DNA of 64,000 nucleotides from Woeseiaceae bacterium (GTDB lineage: Bacteria > Pseudomonadota > Gammaproteobacteria > Steroidobacterales > Woeseiaceae). Positions 57,418-64,000 of this stretch are shown one piece after another. Both the position numbers and the translations under genes were made by a program. The first letter of the stretch is position 1, and every line of letters begins with the position of its first letter. Under the pieces are notes generated by a model. That model was not told the origin of the DNA, did no database searches, and worked only from the letters and a program-made list of their open reading frames with translations. The DNA is taken from positions 1 to 64,000 of the forward strand of contig JANQPG010000029.1 in NCBI GenBank assembly GCA_028289545.1. The letters run 5' to 3'.

Positions 57418-58893
57418 TCATGTTCGTGAACTGAGTTTCGTCAGACAAAGTGCGACGAGCGAATCGAACAGTAAGGTTTCCGAGATTTCCTCGGTGCTAA
57501 ACGCAATACCGAGTTCTCGCTCGAGTTCGAGCATCATCTTGATATGGCCCAGAGAATCCCAGCCTGATATCGTGCCAATCCCGGCCCCGGCCAACGATGT
57601 CGATGGCGCGAGTTCCAGTACGTTGCAGACGATCGTCGAGATCTGAGTGACTACCGCGTCGTCAGACACAAGGACCTGGCCACCCACAGAATGGCTCTCC
57701 GCAGGAGCGCCAGCAGCAACCTCTGAAACAGGGGCAGCACCCGGTCCCCGGGGCATATGGAAGCCAAAGTCGCCGACACGCTTGCCCTGAGTATCCAGTT
57801 CGATGTAGTTACCCGACTGATCCGGGTGAACAGCCATATCGAGTACCGTTTCGGCAACTTCTTCGGGTAACAACACCCCGGCATCGTCAAGTCGATAGCC
57901 TTCGGAATAGGCCCCTTTAACAGAGCTGGGAGCCAAGGTCAGAAAGCGGGCGCCCCACTTCGAATAGCTTGTGTGCAGACCATTGAGCAGTCCGGTCGCG
58001 GCATTCTTGGCCGCCACGTAATTCTCCCAACCGGGAGGTGAAGTTGAAACAGCTGTACTGCCAATTTGAATAACCGTCCCTGCCTGCCGCATAAGAAAAG
58101 AAGGTAGCACTGCGTTACACAGTGTCGCCAAGGCACGAAATTGAACGGCGAGCAGCCGTTCAAGACTCGAATCGAGCGGCGGAGATGCGCTGTGCACGAG
58201 CAGCGACAAGTTATTTGCCTTTTCCAGCACCGACGCCAGTGCATCGCATCCGTCCGCGGTCTCCAGGTCACCGGCAACCAGCGACACGGCACAGTCTTCT
58301 CCGCAGGCGTCTGCGATCCGCTGCGCGGCTTCCCTGCTTTTTCGGTAGTGCAGAATCAGGTTCCAACCGTCCCTGGCCAACCGCCTGGATATCGCCTGAC
58401 CTATGTCCCCGGACGCTCCGGTGATCAGGGCGGTTTTGTCACCGGCTGCCGGCTGAATGGCGTGCTGGGAGGGCGTCTCCCATTCGTCCGATCGGGCCTG
58501 CACGTCCATGTCGCAGCACAAGACGACCTCGACGCCGCGCAGCCCGAGCACGCGAATGCTCAGAATTCTGTACGTGGAATTGATCGCGGTGATTCGAGCC
58601 GAATAGCAAATCGAGTCTCCGTACAGGACCGGTTTCAGGGCCTGCACCTTGTGCCCCAGGTACAGCGACGGCTCGCCGGGGAAAACTGTACCGGCGATTG
58701 CGGAGATCGGCGCCATCACCAGATGCAGCGGTGCGACCGCCACGTCGTAACCACTTCTCCTGGCGTAAGCCTCGTCGTGATGCAATGGATTGTCGTCAGC
58801 ACTAATCGACTCGAAGGCCCTGTAGCCAGCAAGATCGATCACGCGCTCAAACGAAATATGATCGCCAACGGCGAAATCTTGGAAATTTGTCAT
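57418..58893 (-). CDS. MaoC-like dehydratase / ketoreductase / acyl carrier protein fusion
   Basis: 491 residues with three parts. Residues about 1-130 form a MaoC-type hotdog domain with DDNPLHHDEAYA near residue 33. Residues about 150-370 form a FabG-like short-chain reductase with GASGDIG at 159-165 and YVAAK, Tyr292/Lys296. Residues about 408-491 form an acyl carrier domain with the phosphopantetheine serine in GWDSLGH at Ser447. Together they could reduce a beta-ketoacyl group to a hydroxyacyl and dehydrate it while it stays on the fused carrier. One base separates it from the FkbH-type gene, so they are translated together. I know of no standard surface-polysaccharide gene with this layout. 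Confidence 0.85.
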   Translation of the reverse strand: MTNFQDFAVGDHISFERVIDLAGYRAFESISADDNPLHHDEAYARRSGYDVAVAPLHLVMAPISAIAGTVFPGEPSLYLGHKVQALKPVLYGDSICYSARITAINSTYRILSIRVLGLRGVEVVLCCDMDVQARSDEWETPSQHAIQPAAGDKTALITGASGDIGQAISRRLARDGWNLILHYRKSREAAQRIADACGEDCAVSLVAGDLETADGCDALASVLEKANNLSLLVHSASPPLDSSLERLLAVQFRALATLCNAVLPSFLMRQAGTVIQIGSTAVSTSPPGWENYVAAKNAATGLLNGLHTSYSKWGARFLTLAPSSVKGAYSEGYRLDDAGVLLPEEVAETVLDMAVHPDQSGNYIELDTQGKRVGDFGFHMPRGPGAAPVSEVAAGAPAESHSVGGQVLVSDDAVVTQISTIVCNVLELAPSTSLAGAGIGTISGWDSLGHIKMMLELERELGIAFSTEEISETLLFDSLVALCLTKLSSRT

Positions 58894-58894
58894 G

Positions 58895-61393
58895 TCAAGC
58901 CAGACTGCTTTGTTTCAACTCGTTGCTGATACTTAGCCACGCCGGTACGGAGACGCGCATTTCCGCCAAAGGCGCAATCCACGTGTCCGCCGATTTATGA
59001 TTCTTGAATCCTGAATCGCTGTAGATTTGCCGGACGGGCTCGTTGCGTTCGGTCACCACAATCTCTCCGATGACGCCGACAGCGCCCGCTTCTTTCTGCT
59101 CCTGGAGTAACCATGCCAATACGCCTGACTCGAGGCCCTTGCCCAACGCACGACAAGACAACAGGTAATTGTCGACTGTAATCCATCCAGGATCGGGGTG
59201 TTCGTGCTTGAGGAGCAATACGCCTATGATTTCGTAATCGCTGTATTTATCCTGACATCCGATAACGATTACCTCGCCGCCGTCTTCGTCGAATGCAGCC
59301 AGCTGTTCTTTGTTGTATCGGCGAGTAGTCGCGTTGAACTGATTGGTTTTGTTGACGAGCTGCGTCGCGCGATCCAGGTTAGCCGAACTCAAGGAACTCA
59401 GGGTCACCTTTAGACCGAGGTTGGCGTAAAACTCATCCAGGTTCTGGAAGCTCGCTCGGTCCTCGAGCAGGAGTTCTCGCGCACGATAGTTTTTGTTGCG
59501 TACGCTGTCTTCGCTAGTGACGGACCAACATTCGATCCACGGCGACGCCAACAGCGACTCTCCATAGTAGGAAGGATCATCCGGAAGCTCGAGCACTTTG
59601 ACGTCGGGAAGAAACTGCCGGACTTGTTCGCGCTCCACAGGGTTGTCATCAATGAACAGCACGTTGGCGAGACCCAGATTGAGCTCTTTGCACACATCCG
59701 AGATGTTCTGCCACTTAGGTTTCCAGTTGATCTTTCTTGCCACGAAGTCGTCAGCGGTCAGGACCATGGCATCCAGTGTTGTGATCGCGTCAAGCGCCAA
59801 TGCATCATCGTTCTTGCTGCAGATCACCAGAGCTATGCCCCTTTCGCTCAACTGTTTCAACACGCGCTGAAAGGACGCGTAGATGTTTCCGGGATAGTCT
59901 CCGCCCAGGCGTATGCCCGACTTTCCGTCCTCGCCAAGCACTCCGCCCCAGAGCGTATTGTCCAGGTCCACGGCAATCAGACGGCAGGTGCGCCCTGTCG
60001 TCACGAGCAGCGTACCCAGGTACCGGTGTGCCAGATATTCCGAAAAACTGCTGGAAAAAGGAAATCTGCCCAGAAACCACAGGCGCGAATCGGTGATGCC
60101 AACTGACGACGTATCGGCCAAAGGGGCATCCACCGAAAACAGGCGGATACCGTCCACTTTGTCCGCCAGGGCACTCAATAGCTGGTTCGACTGCGCCACG
60201 AGTGCGCTGCTTCCCGCACCCGATGCCTGATCGGCGAGACCCATCGTCGAGTGGACCGACGGAAAAAAGCGATTGACGACGATAGGGCCCGCAACGTTGT
60301 CGCGATACTCTTCAATGAGCGATACGAACTGCCTGACTTTCTCAAGTGCACGCTCAAGGTCTGCTTCCTCGAGAGAGTAAACGCCAAGCACGTCTTCGAG
60401 CCTGTCGGCAAAAAAAGTAGTATCGGCCTGGAATTTTCTCAGCTCTGAGGCCGGATCCAGGATCTGCTGAAACAGCTGCCCATACGGCACAGTGTGAAGT
60501 TCCACGCGCTGATCGCTGATGGCGTCCTTGCACACCTTCTCCATGCTCTCTTTGACCAGCTCCAGATTGCTGCTGCCCAACAACGCGACTTTGAGCGGTG
60601 GCGCCGACTTCGCTTTGGCAATACTCTTCGCCAAATGAAGCTTTTGCCGATAGTCGTGAACCATGTGCCAGGGATTGGACTCGAGCAGTTCGACGGCAAC
60701 GTCTGCGATGTCCTGACAGGACGCCGACGCCACCGTACCTTTCCATAGCTGCGTTTCTTTCAGTTTTCCCGATTCTCGAAGGCGACGCGGGATGTCTGAG
60801 AAATCGTTTGCCGGATCGAGTTCCAGGTCTCTTACGAACATCTCCGCGCTTGCCTGAGTGGCACCCTGGCCGAAATCGGCCTCGCCGGTAAACGTCTTGA
60901 AATAACGGTAAGGAACGTTTTGTTCTTCTTCGAACTTATGAAAGTATGTGCAGTACTCCCAACCGCAGCCCAACATGACAATGCGGGCATTGTGTTTGTC
61001 AAATAGTGAGAAGCTGGAATCGGGGCCAAAGGTGGTTGAGTTGCGGGCGGCGCAAAGCTCATCCGCCAGGGGCCCGACGACCACGAAGCTGTATATCGGG
61101 TGAGCCGTTCTTTTTGCACCGTTCAGCTCCAAAGCCCATTCACCGAGGATGCCGACTTCGGATGCTGAATCGCGGAAGTGATAGCTCTGCCCACTACAAA
61201 AGCTGAACGTGAAAGCAGGAATGGCGAGTGTTTTTCCTGAACGAACCAGCTCGTCCAGGACGAATAACCAGTCCCATTTCCTGACCCCCGACGGCGGGCC
61301 GAGCAGAGGCATTGAAGAGTGAATGACCACCAGGGTGTCTTCCACTTCAACGACATCATGGACGCTCCGCCCAATTATGGCTCTGGGATTCAT
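58895..61393 (-). CDS. AAC(3)-like acyltransferase / FkbH-like / C-terminal acyltransferase fusion
   Basis: 832 residues from MNPRAIIGRS (a longer frame adds 44 residues that overlap the methyltransferase gene). Residues about 1-255 resemble the aminoglycoside 3-N-acetyltransferase family (HSSMPLLG, the RTAHPIYSFVVVG histidine at 98, FGPDSSFSLFDKHNARIVML). Residues about 265-465 form an SGNH-like region, then the FkbH/HAD-IIIC domain with the phosphatase motif DLDNTLWGG at 476-484 and FIDDNP near 580. The C-terminal part, about 650-810, is GNAT-like with NKTNQFN at 681-687. FkbH enzymes take glyceryl from bisphosphoglycerate and load it on an ACP; an AAC(3)-like domain would transfer acyl groups to amines. 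The combination suggests loading and transfer of a hydroxyacyl group to an amino sugar. Confidence 0.85.
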   Translation of the reverse strand: MNPRAIIGRSVHDVVEVEDTLVVIHSSMPLLGPPSGVRKWDWLFVLDELVRSGKTLAIPAFTFSFCSGQSYHFRDSASEVGILGEWALELNGAKRTAHPIYSFVVVGPLADELCAARNSTTFGPDSSFSLFDKHNARIVMLGCGWEYCTYFHKFEEEQNVPYRYFKTFTGEADFGQGATQASAEMFVRDLELDPANDFSDIPRRLRESGKLKETQLWKGTVASASCQDIADVAVELLESNPWHMVHDYRQKLHLAKSIAKAKSAPPLKVALLGSSNLELVKESMEKVCKDAISDQRVELHTVPYGQLFQQILDPASELRKFQADTTFFADRLEDVLGVYSLEEADLERALEKVRQFVSLIEEYRDNVAGPIVVNRFFPSVHSTMGLADQASGAGSSALVAQSNQLLSALADKVDGIRLFSVDAPLADTSSVGITDSRLWFLGRFPFSSSFSEYLAHRYLGTLLVTTGRTCRLIAVDLDNTLWGGVLGEDGKSGIRLGGDYPGNIYASFQRVLKQLSERGIALVICSKNDDALALDAITTLDAMVLTADDFVARKINWKPKWQNISDVCKELNLGLANVLFIDDNPVEREQVRQFLPDVKVLELPDDPSYYGESLLASPWIECWSVTSEDSVRNKNYRARELLLEDRASFQNLDEFYANLGLKVTLSSLSSANLDRATQLVNKTNQFNATTRRYNKEQLAAFDEDGGEVIVIGCQDKYSDYEIIGVLLLKHEHPDPGWITVDNYLLSCRALGKGLESGVLAWLLQEQKEAGAVGVIGEIVVTERNEPVRQIYSDSGFKNHKSADTWIAPLAEMRVSVPAWLSISNELKQSSLA

Positions 61394-61407
61394 TGTCAAA
61401 CGTTGCC

Positions 61408-62133
61408 TCAGGCGAGACGACGTAGCACAAGCGTGGGTTGCCGGACGTAGGGCACAATGATCGTCTCGTACGTGTTTGTCGATTTGTCGAGGAGTTCGCG
61501 GGCAGCAATCCCCTCGCCCGGCCATTGATCGGTGAGCGCTTCGTCGAAAACGATCAGCCCGTTGACGGACAAACAGCGGTCCACATGCTCAAGCGCCACT
61601 GCGCAGGGTTCATACAAGTCGAAGTCGACATAGGCGAAGCTGATCATCTTGTGATCGTTCTGCCTAAAAAACTCGGGAATCGTTTCGATCGCGTTACCCA
61701 CGACCAGGTGCACCCACTCTTCGAACCCGTGCAGCGCAATCATTTTACGAATGACTGCTTCGTCCCCGACATAATCGCCCCGGGTCTCTTGCTCTGCTTT
61801 GGCACCATCCTTCTCGTCGAAGGTCTGCAGGCCTTCGAAACTATCGAACGCATACATCTGTTTGATCGTATTGGGCTGCATGACACTCAGGAATTTCGCC
61901 ATCGTCAGCAAATTGGCTCCTTTCCAGCACCCAAACTCGACGATGTCCCCAGGCGTCTCGAGCGTCTGCCTCAACAGATCACACACGGCATGCGAGCGAA
62001 CCAGTGTTTGTGCGCCGGCGTAGAGTCCAAATTGATCGATGACGTCGTAGAGATCCGGGCGGCCGATGTCGGCGGCAACTTCTCTGCGCCTGGACAGGTA
62101 GACCGCGTCGTGTTCTGAGAATTTGGTTTTCAA
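61408..62133 (-). CDS. TylF/MycF-family O-methyltransferase
   Basis: 241 residues of the class I SAM methyltransferase fold. GDIVEFGCWKGANLLTMAK near residue 63 is the SAM loop, YAFDSFEGLQTF near 95 is characteristic of TylF/MycF, and the acidic metal pair lies in FAYVDFDLYEP near 167. Relatives methylate sugar hydroxyls, so this one probably makes an O-methylated sugar in the repeat unit. It lies 14 bases upstream of the FkbH fusion. Confidence 0.85.
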   Translation of the reverse strand: MKTKFSEHDAVYLSRRREVAADIGRPDLYDVIDQFGLYAGAQTLVRSHAVCDLLRQTLETPGDIVEFGCWKGANLLTMAKFLSVMQPNTIKQMYAFDSFEGLQTFDEKDGAKAEQETRGDYVGDEAVIRKMIALHGFEEWVHLVVGNAIETIPEFFRQNDHKMISFAYVDFDLYEPCAVALEHVDRCLSVNGLIVFDEALTDQWPGEGIAARELLDKSTNTYETIIVPYVRQPTLVLRRLA

Positions 62134-62438
62134 GCTATCCCCTCTGTAAGCCGAAGCATGAATCCGTGGACCAAAGAGAGAAAGATGTGACTGCCTGCCG
62201 GGGCCGGCGATCTCCCGATTTGGTCCCGTAGAATACCGTAAAATCCATTCGACGCAATCTCCAGAATCGACACTCCGATTTCGACTGAATGCAAGGCGGA
62301 GATCGCAAAAATTCTACACAATCATCAGGCCCCGGCTGTCCGCCGATCCTGCCAAACGAAGCAGAACGCCGCGACCTGCGAGCAGCACCAACCTGAGGAA
62401 ATTCCTCCTGACACGGGGTGCGAGTACAAACGGCGGGC
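62134..62438. other. Gene-free stretch between methyltransferase and GT2 remnant
   Basis: No recognisable gene; only short frames without clear similarity. It should hold the leader of the methyltransferase gene. It adjoins the decayed GT2 start and probably is former GT2 sequence that has drifted beyond recognition. Confidence 0.4.
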
Positions 62439-62540
62439 CAAGGAAATGATCAATTCGCAAGGCCGACAGAAGACCGGCTCAACGATCTCGCATGTCGTCT
62501 GTTCGTTCTTGACGCAAACGGTGACAGTGGAGACCCTCAA
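62439..62540 (-). pseudogene. Remnant of the 5' end of a GT2 gene
   Basis: Starting at a TTG that overlaps the fcl stop, the frame reads RVSTVTVCVKNEQTTCEIVE, which lines up with MKVSIVTVCFNSEQTIRDTLE of the intact GT2 at 54709. DNA blocks such as GCAAACGGTGACA and GTGACA-TGGAGACC are common to both copies. The similarity fades after about 34 codons and no GT2 catalytic motif remains. Confidence 0.75.
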
Positions 62541-63472
62541 AGCCGATCGACACTGTCCACGAACCAGGCGTAGGTGCCTTCAATACCTTCGCGCAGACCG
62601 ATCCCGGGGCTCCAACCCAGCGCGTTGATTCGGCTCGTATCCAACAGCTTGCGGGGCGTTCCATCCGGCTTGCTTGAATCAAATTCGAGTTCTCCACCAT
62701 ACTCGGTCACATCGCGAATCAATGCCGCGAGTTCACCAATACTGATGTCCTTGCCCCAACCGATATTGATGATATCTTCGTCATCGTAGTTGCGCATCAG
62801 GAAGACACAGGCGTCGGCCAGATCGTCGACGTGCAGGAACTCTCTGCGAGGGTTTCCGGTTCCCCACACACTCACGCTTGCGGCCGCCGATTGCTTTGCC
62901 TCATGAAACTTGCGAATAAGCGCCGGCAGCACATGTGAAGTTTCGAGATCGAAGTTGTCTCCGGGCCCGTACAAGTTGGTCGGCATGACGGAAATCGCGT
63001 TGAAGCCGTACTGCCTGCGATACGCCTGACACATCTTGATGCCTGCTATCTTTGCGACGGCGTACCATTCGTTTGTCGGTTCCAGCTTGCCATCGAGCAG
63101 ACAATCCTCGGTCATGGGCTGCGGCGCCAGCTTCGGGTATATGCAGGACGATCCGAGAAACAACAGCTTGCTGACCCCGCTCTTCCACGCCGCATGAATC
63201 ACGTTAGTTTGAATAGCAAGGTTCTCGAAAATGAAGTCGGCGGGCGACGAATTGTTTGCGTGTATACCACCCACTCTCGCTGCGGCCAGATAAACTTCGG
63301 TCGGTGAATGCTCCTCGAACCAGGCTTCTACGGCCGACTGCCGAGTAAGATCCAGTTCGCTCCGCTCGGCGACGACCGGCTGAACGCCGCTCGACCTGAG
63401 TTTTCTGCAAATTGCCGAGCCGACGAGCCCGTTGTGTCCGGCTACGAATACCGTCACTGCTGTACTCCGCAT
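62537..63472 (-). CDS. fcl: GDP-L-fucose synthase
   Basis: 311 residues of the SDR epimerase/reductase that turns GDP-4-keto-6-deoxymannose into GDP-L-fucose. VFVAGHNGLVGSAICR near residue 9, the SSCIYPKLAPQPMTED segment, the NEWYAVAK YxxxK pair near 136 and the PTNLYGPGDNFD strand are diagnostic. It follows gmd by 12 bases and uses its product. Confidence 0.92.
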   Translation of the reverse strand: MRSTAVTVFVAGHNGLVGSAICRKLRSSGVQPVVAERSELDLTRQSAVEAWFEEHSPTEVYLAAARVGGIHANNSSPADFIFENLAIQTNVIHAAWKSGVSKLLFLGSSCIYPKLAPQPMTEDCLLDGKLEPTNEWYAVAKIAGIKMCQAYRRQYGFNAISVMPTNLYGPGDNFDLETSHVLPALIRKFHEAKQSAAASVSVWGTGNPRREFLHVDDLADACVFLMRNYDDEDIINIGWGKDISIGELAALIRDVTEYGGELEFDSSKPDGTPRKLLDTSRINALGWSPGIGLREGIEGTYAWFVDSVDRL

Positions 63473-63484
63473 TCGCTCACGCTC

Positions 63485-64000
63485 TCACTCATGATAGTCG
63501 TAGGTCTTGAAACCCGCCTCTTTGATCATTGCGTCGCGCTTGGCGATATCGTAATCCGTCGCAATCATTTCCCTGACCAGCTCCTCGATCGTCGTCGTTG
63601 CCTCCCACCCGAGAACCCGCTTCGCCTTGCTCGGATCGCCCAGCAACGTGTCGACTTCGGTCGGCCGAAAATACCTGGGATCCACGGCTATGATCTCCTT
63701 GCCGCTAGCCCGGTCGATACCGACCTCGTCAACGCCTTGCCCTCTCCAGTCGATGTCAATGCCCACTTCACTGCAAGCCATTTCGATGAATTGACGGACC
63801 GAGTACTGCTTGCCGGTTGCGATGACATAATCACCTGGCTCCGGCTGCTGCAGAATCGACCACATTGCCTGGACAAAATCGCGTGCGTGGCCCCAGTCAC
63901 GCAATGAATCCAGATTCCCGATGAAGAGCTTTTTCTGCACGCCGACCTTGATTCGCGCAATGGCCCGCGTGATCTTCCGAGTAACAAAGGTCTCTCCGCG
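63485..64000 (-). CDS. gmd: GDP-mannose 4,6-dehydratase, C-terminal part
   Basis: The frame is open to the right edge of the window, so the N-terminus is outside. About 171 residues are visible, starting RGETFVTRKITRA, and continuing with LGNLD-type GNLDSLRDWGHARDFV, the YVIATGKQYSVRQF segment and FRPTEVDTLLGDPSKAK, all diagnostic of Gmd. It produces the 4-keto intermediate for fcl from the GDP-mannose supplied by manB and manC. Confidence 0.93.
   Translation of the reverse strand, partial: RGETFVTRKITRAIARIKVGVQKKLFIGNLDSLRDWGHARDFVQAMWSILQQPEPGDYVIATGKQYSVRQFIEMACSEVGIDIDWRGQGVDEVGIDRASGKEIIAVDPRYFRPTEVDTLLGDPSKAKRVLGWEATTTIEELVREMIATDYDIAKRDAMIKEAGFKTYDYHE

Noticed and set aside
60640..61393. 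Aminoglycoside resistance gene
   Set aside because: The AAC(3)-like domain is part of a single fused protein in a glycan operon. Sugar acylation is the better explanation, so it is not listed as a resistance determinant.

Overview
This window reads as one large cell-surface polysaccharide locus from a high-GC Gram-negative bacterium. It is most likely a gammaproteobacterium of the environmental or marine type that carries a PEP-CTERM/exosortase A (XrtA, formerly EpsH) system. I base this on the near-complete set of XrtA-associated families (exosortase A fused to EpsI, PrsK, the PrsT-type TPR lipoprotein, PEP-CTERM tyrosine autokinase, chain-length protein, export lipoprotein, FemAB, the locus-specific deacetylase, and stp1/stp2 glycosyltransferases). 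Gram-negative features (lipobox proteins, outer-membrane barrel candidates, nucleotide-sugar genes of O-antigen type) agree. The taxon is an inference; no rRNA or housekeeping marker is present.

Layout, in the direction of transcription (almost everything is on the minus strand, so right to left). From 64.0 to 50.2 kb lies an O-antigen-like block: gmd, fcl, a TylF-type methyltransferase, a three-domain AAC(3)-FkbH-acyltransferase protein, a MaoC-ketoreductase-ACP fusion, a DUF4910 peptidase-like protein, a GT2, a WbpK-like epimerase, a WbpL-like initiating transferase and a WbpM-like dehydratase. From 50.2 to 46.1 kb are ugd, manC and manB. From 46.1 to 44.6 kb there is a small plus-strand outer-membrane-like protein and a PEP-CTERM protein with a sigma-54 promoter. 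From 44.1 to 27.1 kb is the XrtA core: EpsB_2 initiating transferase, PrsK, PrsT-type lipoprotein, a degenerate tRNA-Val, then export, chain-length, tyrosine kinase, barrel, deacetylase, FemAB, amidotransferase and stp1. From 27.1 to 15 kb come XrtA-EpsI, amidotransferase 1, further glycosyltransferases, an AlgD-like dehydrogenase, a second FemAB-like protein, the O-ligase-like polymerase/ligase, a deacetylase and a TPR protein. From 14.3 to 9.2 kb is the only sizeable plus-strand block: two secreted proteins and an asparagine-synthetase-like protein with a degenerate glutaminase domain. From 8.7 kb to the left end are a GT2, an SDR epimerase, an FAD flavoprotein, the four-gene wbpD/E/I/B-like set for a 2,3-diacetamido uronic acid, a deacetylase, and the first codons of a probable acyl carrier protein.

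The genes supply nucleotide sugars (GDP-mannose, GDP-mannuronate, GDP-fucose, UDP-glucuronate, a diacetamido-uronate), two separate lipid-linked initiation enzymes, glycosyltransferases, envelope export machinery, and the exosortase with one visible substrate. Having both EpsB_2 and WbpL-type initiators suggests two glycans. No Wzx flippase and no PrsR regulator are in the window.

The most notable hidden structure is at 55.48-62.54 kb. A methyltransferase/FkbH/MaoC-KR-ACP/peptidase module is bracketed by two diverged copies of the same fcl-GT2 junction. On one side fcl is intact and the GT2 is decayed; on the other the GT2 is intact and fcl is decayed. The module looks like a dedicated route for making an ACP-bound hydroxyacyl group and attaching it to an amino sugar, and may be an undescribed combination.
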